DNA from: Gallionella sp.
GTDB taxonomy: Bacteria; Pseudomonadota; Gammaproteobacteria; Burkholderiales; Gallionellaceae
Assembly (NCBI GenBank): GCA_028707275.1
Contig: JAQTUP010000001.1
Location: 248,001 to 312,000 of the forward strand
Length of the DNA: 64,000 bases
Reading direction: 5' to 3'
A model generated the notes under the pieces. That model had not been told where the DNA came from, made no database searches, and saw only the letters and a program-made list of their open reading frames with translations. The position numbers were made by a program, and so were the translations under genes. Below, in pieces: positions 7,859 to 19,199 of this stretch; position 1 is the stretch's first letter, and each line of letters opens with the position of its first letter.

Positions 7859-8923
7859 CTACACCGCGACCGGATACGATCCTAAAATTTTCATGAATGC
7901 GGCTGAATGCCTGAGTTCTGCCAGAGCCTGCGCCACGGTCTCATCGGCCTGATGACCTTCGATATCCACGAAAAACACATATTCCCACAGCCCTGAACGC
8001 GAAGGACGCGACTCGAATTTAGTCATGCTGACATTGTGCTTCGCCAGGGACGTCAGCAGATCGTGAACCGCACCCGGACGGTTCGCGGCGGAGAGCACCA
8101 GGGATGTCTTATCCTGTCCGGAAGGGGCGACCTGCTGCTTGCCCAGCACTAAAAAACGCGTCGTATTACGCGGATCATCCTCTACATTCTCGACGCACAG
8201 GTTTAAACCGAAGTGCCCTGCCGCCTGACTCCCGGCTATCGCCGCGCTGCCTGCATGTTTCGATGCCAGCCGTGCAGCTTCCGCATTGCTGGACGCCGGA
8301 ATGCGCAGAGCGTCGGGCAGATTGACATTCAGCCACCCCTGACATTGACCTAAGGACTGGGGATGAGAATAGACAGTATGAATGGTTGCCATCTCGCACT
8401 GAGCGGACAGCAAACACTGATGTATCGGCAACATCACTTCGCCGCAGACCTGCAAAGTGCTTTGCAGCAACAAATCCAGCGTGCGACCTACCGCGCCTTC
8501 CGTGGAATTTTCCACCGGCACGACACCGTATTGAACCGCCCCGCCCTCGACCGCGCGAAAGACCTCGTCTATCGTCGCGCAAGACAACGCCTGCACCGCA
8601 CTGCCAAAACGCTTTAACGCTGCGGCCTCGGTAAAGGTGCCTTCGGGCCCCAGATAGGCCACGGCAAGCGGTGCTTCGAGCGCCCGGCACTGAGACATCA
8701 CTTCGGTGAACAAGGCGGCAATCGCCTCATTGCTCAACGGCCCCGGATTGGCTTCCTGCAAGCGGCGCAGCACCTGAGCCTCACGCTCCGGGCGCAACAC
8801 CACGCCCCCTTCTTTAAGATGGCCGATCTGCTGCGCCAGGGCGGCGCGCTGATTGACAAGTTTCAACAACTCATCATCCAGGCTATCAATCATCTGGCGA
8901 CACTGTTTCAGTTTTTCACTCAT
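7859..8923 (-). CDS. pheA: Chorismate mutase / prephenate dehydratase (P-protein)
   Basis: The protein has 354 residues with three parts: an AroQ chorismate mutase (about 1-85, with RPEREAQVL), a prephenate dehydratase (from YLGPEGTFTEAA at 90, with NTTRFLVLG near 260) and a C-terminal ACT domain containing ESRPSRSG, where phenylalanine binds. It carries chorismate to phenylpyruvate. It overlaps serA by 4 bp. Confidence 0.96.
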   Translation of the reverse strand: MSEKLKQCRQMIDSLDDELLKLVNQRAALAQQIGHLKEGGVVLRPEREAQVLRRLQEANPGPLSNEAIAALFTEVMSQCRALEAPLAVAYLGPEGTFTEAAALKRFGSAVQALSCATIDEVFRAVEGGAVQYGVVPVENSTEGAVGRTLDLLLQSTLQVCGEVMLPIHQCLLSAQCEMATIHTVYSHPQSLGQCQGWLNVNLPDALRIPASSNAEAARLASKHAGSAAIAGSQAAGHFGLNLCVENVEDDPRNTTRFLVLGKQQVAPSGQDKTSLVLSAANRPGAVHDLLTSLAKHNVSMTKFESRPSRSGLWEYVFFVDIEGHQADETVAQALAELRHSAAFMKILGSYPVAV

Positions 8924-10110
8924 ATTTTTACCGATAAGGGCAGGTTACGCACCATCAACACGCCCGAAATAGCCGATATTTTTTCGATCAGTTCATCAGG
9001 CACGGATGAGTCTGTGTCCACCAGCGTGTACGCCATTTCGCCACGCGACTTGTTCATCATGGTGTGAATATTGATCCCCGCAGCGGCCAGTGTACTGGAT
9101 ATCTGCCCCAGCATATTGGGCACATTGGCGTTGGCCACCGCCAGACGATAGGCCGATTCTCTGGGCATAACCAGCGTCGGGAAATTGACCGTATTGGTGA
9201 TATTGCCGTGTTCAAGATACTCGCGCACCTGATCTGCCACCATCACCGCACAGTTTTCCTCAGCCTCTTCGGTCGAAGCGCCCAGATGCGGCAGCGTGAC
9301 CACGCGCGCCTGACCTTGCAAATTTTGTGCCGGAAAATCACACACATAAGCGCGCAGGTGTTTTTCATGCAGCCCGACCAGCACCGCATCGCTGTCCACA
9401 ATCGCATCGCGCGAGAAGTTCAGCAGCACAGCACCCGATTTCATCGTCTTGACGCGAGCCTCGTTGATCAGGCCGCGCGTCGCGGGCAGCAATGGCACAT
9501 GCAGCGTGACAAAGTCGCTGTGTTTTAACAATTCCTCTATGCTTTGCGCTTTTTTCACCCTGGACGACAAGCTCCACGCGCCCTCTACCGTGATTTCCGG
9601 GTCAAAACCATACACGTGCATCCCGAGATTCAACGCCGTTTCCGCCACTTGTCGGCCGATGGCGCCCAGCCCGATGATGCCCAGCGTGCGGTCGCGCAAC
9701 TCGATACCGGCAAAATGCTTCTTGCCATCCTCGACCTGTTTGTGCATCAACGCATCATCGCCTGCCAAACCCTCGACAAATTTCAGCGCAGGCACAATGT
9801 TGCGTGCCGCCAGCAGCATGCCGGCCACGACCAATTCCTTGACCGCATTGGCGTTCGCTCCCGCCGCATTGAACACCGGCACACCGCGCGCACTCATTTT
9901 CGCCACAGGCACGTTATTCGTCCCCGCCCCCGCTCGCGCAATCGCTTTCACACTGACCGGAATATCCATGTCGTGCATGACTTGCGAACGCACGAGAATC
10001 GCGTCGGGTTCAGCGAGATCGGGAGCAACTTGATAAGTGGCCGCAGGAAAGCGCTTGAGTCCCTGAGCCGAAATCTTGTTCAGGGTGAGGATGCGGTATG
10101 GAGTCGACAT
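8920..10110 (-). CDS. serA: D-3-phosphoglycerate dehydrogenase
   Basis: The protein has 396 residues. It shows the D-2-hydroxyacid dehydrogenase pattern: RAGAGTNNVP, the NAD site GIIGLGAIGRQVA, and PHLGASTEEAEEN with the catalytic His. A C-terminal ACT domain follows the PREAYR-like segment. It oxidises 3-phosphoglycerate to 3-phosphohydroxypyruvate, the first step of serine synthesis, and lies directly downstream of serC. Confidence 0.95.
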   Translation of the reverse strand: MSTPYRILTLNKISAQGLKRFPAATYQVAPDLAEPDAILVRSQVMHDMDIPVSVKAIARAGAGTNNVPVAKMSARGVPVFNAAGANANAVKELVVAGMLLAARNIVPALKFVEGLAGDDALMHKQVEDGKKHFAGIELRDRTLGIIGLGAIGRQVAETALNLGMHVYGFDPEITVEGAWSLSSRVKKAQSIEELLKHSDFVTLHVPLLPATRGLINEARVKTMKSGAVLLNFSRDAIVDSDAVLVGLHEKHLRAYVCDFPAQNLQGQARVVTLPHLGASTEEAEENCAVMVADQVREYLEHGNITNTVNFPTLVMPRESAYRLAVANANVPNMLGQISSTLAAAGINIHTMMNKSRGEMAYTLVDTDSSVPDELIEKISAISGVLMVRNLPLSVKI

Positions 10111-10115
10111 TTTGT

Positions 10116-11198
10116 TTAACCGTTATCCCTGGCAAATTCGTTCATGAAATCGACCAAAGCCTGCACGCCTGCCAGCGGCATCGCGTTATAGATCGAGGCG
10201 CGCATCCCGCCTACCGAACGGTGCCCCTTCAGCTGCAACAAGCCCCGAGCTTCGGCCTGCTTGACGAAATCGCCATCCTGGCTCGCATCCTTCAGGGTGA
10301 ACGGTATGTTCATGCGCGAGCGATTATCCGTCGCGACAGGGCAGTTGTAGAATCCGCAGCTCTCGTCGATCGCAGCATACAACAACGCAGCCTTGGCGAT
10401 ATTGGTCTGTTCCATCGCGGCAATCCCGCCGTTTTTCTTCAACAACTGGAACACCAGCCCCGCGATATAGATACCGTAAGTCGGCGGCGTGTTGTACATC
10501 GAATCGTTGTCGGCGTGGGTCTTGTAATCGAGCATGGTAGGCGTACCGGCCAGCACTTCACCGATCAAATCCTCGCGCACGATGACGATAGTCAGCCCGG
10601 CAGGGCCGATATTCTTCTGCGCACCGGCATAAATCAGACCATATTTTGACACGTCGATCGGACGCGACAGAATATTGGAGGACATGTCCGCCACCAGCGG
10701 CACGCCCGCTGTGTCCGGCAGCCAGTCGAATTCAACCCCGCCTATGGTTTCATTGGGCGTGATGTGCAAATAGGCCGCATCCTTGTCGCATTTCCACTCG
10801 GAAAAATCAGGCACATAAGAAAAATTTTTGTCCGCGCTGGAGGCCACCACATTCACCGCACCATATTTCTTCGCCTCGGAAATCGCCTTCTTCGACCATT
10901 CGCCGGTATTAAGATAATCCGCCGACGTCTTGCCGCGCAGCAGATTCATCGGAATCATGGCGAACTGTTGGCTTGCGCCGCCTTGCAGGAACAGAACCTT
11001 GTAATTGGCAGGAATACCCATCAACTCGCGCAAATCGGCCTCAGCCTGTGCCGCAATCCCCATGAACTCACGGCCGCGATGAGACATTTCCATCACCGAC
11101 ATACCGCTGTCATGCCAGTTGAGCATTTCTGCCTGCGCCTGTTGCAACACTTCTTTGGGCAATACTGCCGGACCTGCGCTAAAGTTGTAAATAGTCAT
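10116..11198 (-). CDS. serC: Phosphoserine aminotransferase
   Basis: The protein has 360 residues. It shows [10 protein letters not shown] at the start, [11 protein letters not shown], and the PLP lysine in [12 protein letters not shown]. It transaminates 3-phosphohydroxypyruvate to phosphoserine and can also act in pyridoxine synthesis. A good ribosome site (GGGAG) lies just upstream. The gene normally follows gyrA directly; here two accessory genes separate them, and only 16 bp lie between the ParA gene and serC. Confidence 0.96.
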   Translation of the reverse strand: MTIYNFSAGPAVLPKEVLQQAQAEMLNWHDSGMSVMEMSHRGREFMGIAAQAEADLRELMGIPANYKVLFLQGGASQQFAMIPMNLLRGKTSADYLNTGEWSKKAISEAKKYGAVNVVASSADKNFSYVPDFSEWKCDKDAAYLHITPNETIGGVEFDWLPDTAGVPLVADMSSNILSRPIDVSKYGLIYAGAQKNIGPAGLTIVIVREDLIGEVLAGTPTMLDYKTHADNDSMYNTPPTYGIYIAGLVFQLLKKNGGIAAMEQTNIAKAALLYAAIDESCGFYNCPVATDNRSRMNIPFTLKDASQDGDFVKQAEARGLLQLKGHRSVGGMRASIYNAMPLAGVQALVDFMNEFARDNG

Positions 11199-11214
11199 GT
11201 TAATTTTCTCCCGT

Positions 11215-12213
11215 TTATTTTATTTTAGGAAATGCAAAACCTGCGTTAGCCGCTATTTTAGCCGCTAACGATTCAAAATCTTTATAACAAAGCGCAACCG
11301 CTTCCAGATGCGCCCCAATCGCGCCATCCGCCGACTTCAGGAAAAAAATCGGTTTATTTGCCTCCATCGCCATCGGCATCAGGCTGCGGTAATGCTTTAA
11401 TAAAGCTAGTTTATATGGATCATCCGAAATGACTGGAATATCAGCCCTGATCGATTCCCCCAACACAGACTCCCGGTAAATCTTAGGCATCTTGTCCAAC
11501 CAACGCTGGTAAGCTCTTACCGGGCGACTATCGCGCATTCCATGTTGCATCACCACATAACCCGCAGGCTGCATTTCGCCTGACGGCACTGCAATTGTTT
11601 CATCCTGAGGTAATTCAGACAGACGTTTCTTCCATCCCGCGCGCCACTCTCTCAATGACGGCCCCAGATTCTTCAATCCTTGCAATGAAAACAAATCTGG
11701 CGCCAAAGGAATGACGACCTGTTCAGCAGAAATTAACGCGGAACGGTTTATCGCGCCCAAATTTGGCCCCACATCTATCAGTACAACGGCAGCATCTTCT
11801 GCCGCCTGCAAAATAATTCGGTAAAAAGCGGTTGTCACACGGAAGGCATCAGGCTTCCCGTCCAGACACTTGGGCCAGTTTTCTGAAAGCGATTCTTCAA
11901 AACGCGACAAACCAAGATCACCTGAAATCAAGCCCAGATTTTCGGTAATTCTTTCCACGTGCGGCATGGAAATATCGCCCACACCACGCAGAATCGGACG
12001 TATCGCGCCATACACCGTTTCAAGATGTTCACCGTCTGACCAGAGCTCCTCCAGACGTTCTTCGCGCAAAAACATGGAGGTCAAATTAGCCTGAGGATCA
12101 AGATCAACAGCCAATGTTTTAATGCCTTTATCCGCAAACATCCATGCAAGATGGTACACCAACGACGTTTTCCCTACTCCGCCCTTGTTATTAAAGAAGG
12201 CTATCGTTTTCAT
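11215..12213 (-). CDS. ParA-family P-loop ATPase
   Basis: The protein has 332 residues. It has the deviant Walker A motif KGGVGKT (10-16) and [11 protein letters not shown] as Walker A' region, placing it in the ParA/MinD/Soj ATPase superfamily. Members dimerise on ATP and bind DNA or membranes. No ParB or centromere-like repeats are visible nearby. Its ATG overlaps the stop of the AlbA/GHKL gene (ATGA), so the two are translated together and probably work together. The region is AT-richer than the flanking core genes. A chromosome-partitioning role is unlikely for an isolated copy in a biosynthetic operon; a defence or regulatory role is inference. Confidence 0.85.
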   Translation of the reverse strand: MKTIAFFNNKGGVGKTSLVYHLAWMFADKGIKTLAVDLDPQANLTSMFLREERLEELWSDGEHLETVYGAIRPILRGVGDISMPHVERITENLGLISGDLGLSRFEESLSENWPKCLDGKPDAFRVTTAFYRIILQAAEDAAVVLIDVGPNLGAINRSALISAEQVVIPLAPDLFSLQGLKNLGPSLREWRAGWKKRLSELPQDETIAVPSGEMQPAGYVVMQHGMRDSRPVRAYQRWLDKMPKIYRESVLGESIRADIPVISDDPYKLALLKHYRSLMPMAMEANKPIFFLKSADGAIGAHLEAVALCYKDFESLAAKIAANAGFAFPKIK

Positions 12214-13397
12214 GATGGCCTCGGATAAATTCTGACCAATACGATCTGCTCTTCAAAAACAAATTCAGCCGGCGGGTTGCCATTTTCTTTCAGCAAGGCC
12301 TGCGCACGCTGAACGCCATAGCCAAATTTGTTCACGAACCCAAGCGATTTCATAGCCTCGGCGATCACCGGATTACGATAACTATTCCGCGTCGGAAAAT
12401 TGTCAGCATTGGCCTCACCATACAAACCGCCCGGACTTTGAATTTCGATGTGGTCACTAAACACATAAAAACGAACAGGAGTATTGCTCTCATAATTTCG
12501 GTGCATTACCGCATTCATCAACAGTTCGCGCAACGCCCATTCAGGGTAATTCGGCAACAACCGTTCCTCTAATCCGCTGACGCGATGCATGGACGTTTGT
12601 ATGATTGTCTTGATTCTTAATTCCATCTCGCGTAGCGTCGAACTTAAGTCACCCGATATTTCTGCCTGATCTTCCGGCATGTCGGTCAGGTCAGTACCTG
12701 GCAATTTCAGATATTGAATATACGCCCCAAACAAAAAAAACCTTGGATTTTTACCGAATAATAAAATCCCTGCGAAGCTCGGACACGAGCGCTCAAAGTC
12801 ATACATTCGTAAAGAAGCGAGCTGCTGTTGAATATCACGGTGATTCGCCGTAATCGTTTCTGCATCCACCGCTTCCCGGCGATAGGAGTCAAACTGACCC
12901 AATGCCAAATCCTCCAGCGTAGCTCCAACACAAGGACGAACATCAAAAGAACGTGCGAACGAGATACGCCGTTCACTTAGCACACGCTCTTCTTGCTCGT
13001 TGGCAACCGCTTTGCGAGGCCCCACCCGTATATAGACTCGCCCCTTGTAACGTACGGGTGGCATGTCAGATGGCAGCACTTCTACCACAGCGACATCCCC
13101 ACCATTCAAACAAAACTTCTGCACGCTCATTGCGGGTGAGGGTAATACATTCCCGTCAGAACGAATTGCCCCCAACTTCAGTAACAGCGCATCTGTCACT
13201 TGCAGTCCGGACAAACTCCCGTCATCCTTCACCCCAATCAGCAAATACCCGCTTTGGCGGTGATTAGGCAAATCATTCGAAAAAGCACAAATCGCCTGCG
13301 CAAACTTATCGGTATCGGACGTTGAGATCGTGCGTTCGACACGATCCGACTCCATATCAGACAGCAAAGCCAATAATTGTGCTTCTTCGATTAACAT
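12210..13397 (-). CDS. AlbA_2/Schlafen-domain protein with GHKL ATPase-like C-terminus
   Basis: The protein has 395 residues. The N-terminal domain (about 15-130) begins with MESDRVERTIS and contains AICAFSNDLPNH and GYLLIGVKDDG, the pattern of the AlbA_2 (Schlafen-like) family, where acidic residues can form a nuclease site. The C-terminal part has ELLMNAVMHRNY and IEIQSPGGL, as in HATPase_c-type modules. These proteins are annotated as putative transcription regulators or helicase-like; some Schlafen-type domains cleave tRNA. Its ATG lies 3 bases after the gyrA stop and its stop overlaps the parA-like start, so gyrA, this gene and the ATPase are coupled. Confidence 0.82.
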   Translation of the reverse strand: MLIEEAQLLALLSDMESDRVERTISTSDTDKFAQAICAFSNDLPNHRQSGYLLIGVKDDGSLSGLQVTDALLLKLGAIRSDGNVLPSPAMSVQKFCLNGGDVAVVEVLPSDMPPVRYKGRVYIRVGPRKAVANEQEERVLSERRISFARSFDVRPCVGATLEDLALGQFDSYRREAVDAETITANHRDIQQQLASLRMYDFERSCPSFAGILLFGKNPRFFLFGAYIQYLKLPGTDLTDMPEDQAEISGDLSSTLREMELRIKTIIQTSMHRVSGLEERLLPNYPEWALRELLMNAVMHRNYESNTPVRFYVFSDHIEIQSPGGLYGEANADNFPTRNSYRNPVIAEAMKSLGFVNKFGYGVQRAQALLKENGNPPAEFVFEEQIVLVRIYPRPS

Positions 13398-13400
13398 AAT

Positions 13401-15992
<2,592 letters not shown>

Positions 15993-16111
15993 GTGTATAT
16001 ATGTGATTATCAAAGCTCAAAAAACAGCTCGCAAGTTTACCACAGGCGGATATTCACTAGCCAGCCATTGCCGCAACACGGCGAGGTTCTGCTGCGCCGA
16101 TGCAGGAATAT

Positions 16112-16140
16112 TTGGTTCTGAGTGCAAGTTTTGCTAGAGT
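16112..16140 (+). promoter_or_regulatory. Predicted sigma-70 promoter of ubiG
   Basis: TTGGTT (16112-16117) and TAGAGT (16135-16140) are separated by 17 bp, with a TG one base upstream of the -10 box (extended -10). Transcription would begin about 25 bases before the ubiG ATG. Confidence 0.5.
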
Positions 16141-16171
16141 CTGCATCTTGCCACCCAATCACACGCACGCC

Positions 16172-16867
16172 ATGAGCAACGCTGATCCTATCGAAATCGA
16201 AAAATTCTCCCAACTGGCTCATAAATGGTGGGATCCGCAAAGCGAATTCAAGCCATTACACGAGATCAACCCGCTGCGCCTTAACTACATAGACCGGCTG
16301 GCAAGTCTGGCCGGCAAGACGGTGCTGGATGTCGGTTGCGGCGGCGGCATCCTGTCAGAAAGCATGGCAGGCTTGAACGCCAGCGTCACCGGCATCGACC
16401 TGTCCGACAAGGCGCTGCAAGTCGCCAAACTGCACCTGCTGGAGAGCGGCAAACAGGTCAACTACCGCAAGATCGCTGTTGAAGACATGGCGGCCGAATG
16501 CGCAGGCCAGTTTGACATCGTCACCTGCCTTGAAATGCTCGAACATGTGCCTGACCCTGACAGCGTGATTCGTGCCTGCGCAAAGCTGGTCAAACCCGGC
16601 GGACAGGTTTTCTTCTCCACGCTCAACCGCAACCCTAAGTCCTATCTGTTTGCGGTGATCGGCGCCGAATACGTGCTGAACATGCTGCCGCGCGGCACGC
16701 ATGATTATGCGAAGTTTTTAAAACCCTCTGAACTTGCGCAATCCTGCCGCAATGCAGATTTGACCGTGACTGACCTGACAGGTCTCGGCTACAACCCGTT
16801 TTCCAAGGTCTATTCATTAGGGCGCGACACCAGCGTGAATTACATGGTCGCCTGCCATCGTGAATAA
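16172..16867 (+). CDS. ubiG: Ubiquinone biosynthesis O-methyltransferase
   Basis: The protein has 231 residues from ATG 16172 ([20 protein letters not shown]). It carries [11 protein letters not shown] and the SAM motif [13 protein letters not shown], then LEHVPDP and [13 protein letters not shown]. It performs both O-methylations of ubiquinone synthesis. It overlaps the longest reading of gph. It is divergent from gyrA. Confidence 0.96.
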   Translation: MSNADPIEIEKFSQLAHKWWDPQSEFKPLHEINPLRLNYIDRLASLAGKTVLDVGCGGGILSESMAGLNASVTGIDLSDKALQVAKLHLLESGKQVNYRKIAVEDMAAECAGQFDIVTCLEMLEHVPDPDSVIRACAKLVKPGGQVFFSTLNRNPKSYLFAVIGAEYVLNMLPRGTHDYAKFLKPSELAQSCRNADLTVTDLTGLGYNPFSKVYSLGRDTSVNYMVACHRE

Positions 16868-16868
16868 G

Positions 16869-16945
16869 ATGCAGGATTCAGGATACGGGATTCAGGATTC
16901 AGGAGTCGGGATGCAGGATTCGGGAAACGGGCAACTGAAAACTGA
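16869..16945. repeat. GATTCAGGATTCGGGAT-type repeat at the gph start
   Basis: Five imperfect GATTCAGGA/GATTCGGGA units are followed by CAACTGAAAACTGAAAACGG. The same family occurs at 42,727-42,765 inside the end of hpt, and the AAACTGAAAAC type occurs at about 7010-7048. Here it lies between ubiG and the conserved part of gph and is translated. Confidence 0.8.
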
Positions 16946-17606
16946 AAACGGTCTGGTTAAAGCCGTTTTGTTCGATCTGGACGGCACCTTCGCCGACACG
17001 GCCCCCGATCTGGCAGCCGCGCTCAATCACGTCAGAGCCTGCCGCGATCTACTCCCGCTGCCGCTTGAAGTGCTGCGCCCGCAGGCCTCGCACGGCTCGG
17101 CAGGTCTGCTCAAAGTCGGCATGAACGTCACACCGGACGCGCCCGATTACGATGCCTTGCGCGATATTTTTCTCGATCATTACGCAAACAACATCTGCGT
17201 GCATACGCAATTGTTCGCAGGCATGAGCGATCTGGTGGCCGAACTGGAACGGCGCAGTATTCCCTGGGGCATCGTCACCAACAAGCCTGACATCTATACC
17301 CGGCCATTGATGCTGGCGCTGGGCATGGCTTCCCGCGCCGCTTGCCTGGTCAGCGGCGACACCTGCGCAAACGCAAAACCGCACGCAGAACCGATGCTCA
17401 AAGCCTGCGAGCTCATCAAGGTTGCACCCGAACATTGCCTGTATCTGGGCGATGACATACGCGACATGCAGGCGGCCAACGCCTCCACAATGCGCGGCAT
17501 CATCGCAGCTTACGGCTACATCAGTTCAGATGCGGTGCTTGAAAACTGGCAGGCGCACGCAATAATTAACCATCCTGTTGAACTTCTCGACTTACTTCCC
17601 CTCTGA
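16911..17606 (+). CDS. gph: Phosphoglycolate phosphatase (HAD family)
   Basis: The protein has 231 residues from the ATG at 16911, which has AGGAG five bases upstream. The HAD nucleophile motif LFDLDGTFADTAPDL and the later YLGDDIRDMQAA motif are clear. It dephosphorylates 2-phosphoglycolate. Everything before GLVKAVLFDLDG is made of repeats: GATTCAGGA-type units supply the candidate start codons (16860 GTG, 16869 ATG, 16911 ATG) and the ribosome site, followed by an ACTGAAAAC unit. The native start appears to have been replaced by repeat DNA. It follows ubiG, a common pairing. Confidence 0.88.
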   Translation: MQDSGNGQLKTENGLVKAVLFDLDGTFADTAPDLAAALNHVRACRDLLPLPLEVLRPQASHGSAGLLKVGMNVTPDAPDYDALRDIFLDHYANNICVHTQLFAGMSDLVAELERRSIPWGIVTNKPDIYTRPLMLALGMASRAACLVSGDTCANAKPHAEPMLKACELIKVAPEHCLYLGDDIRDMQAANASTMRGIIAAYGYISSDAVLENWQAHAIINHPVELLDLLPL

Positions 17607-17612
17607 GTCTGC

Positions 17613-17618
17613 TACAAT
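17613..17618 (+). promoter_or_regulatory. Predicted -10 box of ssrA
   Basis: TACAAT preceded by TGC gives an extended -10 box about 25 bases before the mature tmRNA 5' end. No good -35 box is visible at 16-18 bp spacing. Confidence 0.45.
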
Positions 17619-17642
17619 CAGCACCGTTATGCAGCAAAAACC

Positions 17643-18010
17643 GGGGACGACATGGCTTCGACGTGGGTTGCAAAGCAGAGTAGGGCATACCGAGGACCCG
17701 CAACCTCGTAAATCAGCTGGAAAAAACTAGTCGCAAACGACGAAAACTACGCTTTAGCCGCTTAGTCGGCTAGACCTCACACCCTGCTGTCTGTGGAGGG
17801 GCTCAAAGTCGCAAGACTGAGATGAGTGAGGTACTAACACAGAATCGTGTCGTGCAGGGTTACTTTGTACGAAGCTAAAACTAAGGTGACTAGTCCCGTA
17901 CCAGCCCGCCAGTTGGCGTGTCCGGGATTAAATCAAATAACATGGCTAAGTATGTAGAACTGCCTGTAGAGTACTTGCGGACGCGGGTTCAATTCCCGCC
18001 GTCTCCACCA
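17643..18010 (+). ncRNA. ssrA: Transfer-messenger RNA (tmRNA)
   Basis: The 5' end GGGGACGACATGGCTTCGACG and the 3' end with a T-arm (GGGTTCAATTCCC) and CCACCA pair to form the alanine tRNA-like domain. The resume codon GCA at 17733 starts the tag ANDENYALAA, which ends at TAG 17763-17765. tmRNA with SmpB rescues stalled ribosomes and tags the product for proteolysis. The length of 368 bases is normal. Confidence 0.97.
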
Positions 18011-18017
18011 ACAAAAT

Positions 18018-18052
18018 AAAAAGCTCACCCCTTGCGGGTGGGCTTTTTGTTT
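18018..18052 (+). terminator. Rho-independent terminator of ssrA
   Basis: The arms AAAAAGCTCACCC and GGGTGGGCTTTTT flank a CTTGC loop and are followed by GTTTTAT. A second copy of the same hairpin lies at about 18,233-18,260 as part of a downstream duplication. Confidence 0.85.
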
Positions 18053-18347
18053 TATCGTGTCGAAACACGGCGGGAATTGAATCCGCGTCCGGTACGGGCG
18101 CGGGGCTATGAGCGTTTGGCAAATAACACCTGCGTGTTATTTGTAGCTCATAGCGGCAATCGCATGCAGGCGATTGTGCGGCCTGCAAGGCCTATTCCCG
18201 CCTTCAGCGCAGCTCGCCTTTGCAATTTGATCCACTCACCCCTTGCGGGTGGGCTTTTTGTTTTATCGTGTCGAAACACGGCGGGATTGAATCCGCGTCC
18301 GGTACGGGCGCGGGGTCAGGATGACCAATTCCCGCCTTCAGCGCAGC
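18024..18347. repeat. Duplicated, palindrome-rich segment with inverted copies of the tmRNA 3' end
   Basis: The segment 18,024-18,105 recurs at 18,235-18,315 with one missing base. A further 19 bp (TTCCCGCC..GCGCAGC) occurs at 18,195 and 18,329. Within each long copy a stretch (18,068-18,090 and about 18,278-18,299) is the reverse complement of the tmRNA T-arm region 17,979-18,001, with 22 of 23 bases matching in the first. A long palindrome (CTATGAGC..GCTCATAG, 18,106-18,153) lies between the copies. The tmRNA 3' end is a frequent integrase target, so these may be remnants of integration events. Confidence 0.75.
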
Positions 18348-18868
18348 CTGGTTTTACTATTATGAGCCCACCCCCGAAGGTTTAACCATCCGCTTTCAGG
18401 CAGATAGTCAGCAAGTGCGAAGTGCGGGTTACAAGACAATGCGGAAATTCAAACGTGAAGTCGAGGCGACCTGCGCGGTTTTTTCCGCGCAGGTCGCCTC
18501 GAACGCAGAGTTGGGCGGCTCGATCATTCTACAAAAATTAGAGGGTGTCTTGGATTTTGTGTAAGCGGAATTCATTAATGTTGCGGCATCCGGTCTTCAA
18601 AGAGGGCAATCTGCCTTATGTGTAGCGCTTGAAGTTCCGCAATTGCCAACTTCTGCCGCCTGAGCCGCATCCGCTTTGGGCGCGCGTCAGCTCCCGCCCC
18701 CCTTCAGTCCGGCCAACCCGCATCTGTCAATATATCCCTGCCGCAATCTACCAGCAAATCCCTGGCTGCGCCATTGATAAAATCCCGGGCAATCTTTTGA
18801 CCCCCCGCCTCCCGGCGGCCGACATTTGGGCGTAAATGGGATTGAGCCCGTAAATTCAAAATAAATAT
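18348..18868. other. Intergenic region without a convincing gene
   Basis: Apart from the perfect hairpin at 18,461-18,502 and the start of the hipBA operator region, I see no supported feature here. Small open frames such as the one at 18,629-18,835 have no ribosome site and no recognisable product. Confidence 0.6.
18461..18502. repeat. Perfect 18-bp inverted repeat
   Basis: Arms TCGAGGCGACCTGCGCGG (18,461-18,478) and its exact reverse complement (18,485-18,502) flank a loop of six T. The stem is very GC-rich. It lies far from any gene end, so a simple terminator role is not obvious. Confidence 0.85.
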
Positions 18869-18934
18869 TTTCCCTATCGGGAAATTATATTTGCGCAATC
18901 CGCAGTTTTGGATAATAATTTCCCGAACGGGAAA
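18869..18934 (+). promoter_or_regulatory. Promoter with two operators upstream of hipBA
   Basis: Two copies of TTTCCC-N4-GGGAAA lie at 18,869-18,884 and 18,919-18,934, 50 bp apart centre to centre. TTGCGC (18,891) and an AATAAT box (18,914) lie between and partly under them at 17-bp spacing. HipB-type antitoxins bind paired inverted repeats, so this is probably the autoregulatory site. Confidence 0.65.
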
Positions 18935-18959
18935 ACCCGGTTTCGCTGAAGGCAAAATC

Positions 18960-19199
18960 ATGACCGGCATACGCACTACAAAACAGCTTGGCCTCACACT
19001 GCTTGCGGCTCGCAAACAAATCGGATTAACTCAATCTCAATTGGCGCTGGCAGCAGGTGTCGGTGTCCGCTTCATCGTTGATCTGGAAGCTGGCAAACCC
19101 ACATTACAACTTAAAAAGGTCCTGCTCGTCATCGCGACACTGGGTGGAGAGATTAATCTGAGCGGTTTACCGACACAGGACGACCGTCATGGCTCATGA
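18960..19199 (+). CDS. hipB: HipB-like HTH antitoxin
   Basis: The protein has 79 residues from ATG 18960. An XRE-type helix-turn-helix (GLTQSQLALAAGVGVRFIVDLEAGK) fills most of it, followed by a short C-terminal strand as in HipB. Its end overlaps the HipA start by 11 bp. It should bind the two TTTCCC-N4-GGGAAA operators upstream and inhibit the HipA kinase. Confidence 0.88.
   Translation: MTGIRTTKQLGLTLLAARKQIGLTQSQLALAAGVGVRFIVDLEAGKPTLQLKKVLLVIATLGGEINLSGLPTQDDRHGS

Noticed and set aside
17946-18188. Minus-strand ORF with ETAGIEPASA-like peptide
   Set aside because: It is the reverse complement of the tmRNA 3' end and its flank; such peptides are common false gene calls.
18032-18385. 117-residue plus-strand ORF after ssrA
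   Set aside because: It spans the duplicated palindromic unit; its repeated LNPRPVRARG peptides come from the repeats and inverted tmRNA fragments.
18440-18520. Integron attC site (hairpin followed by GTTGGGC)
   Set aside because: The matching RYYYAAC box on the left side is absent, and the perfect stem lacks the bulges typical of attC.
18629-18835. 68-residue ORF upstream of hipBA
   Set aside because: No ribosome site, no recognisable domain, and composition typical of non-coding GC-rich DNA.
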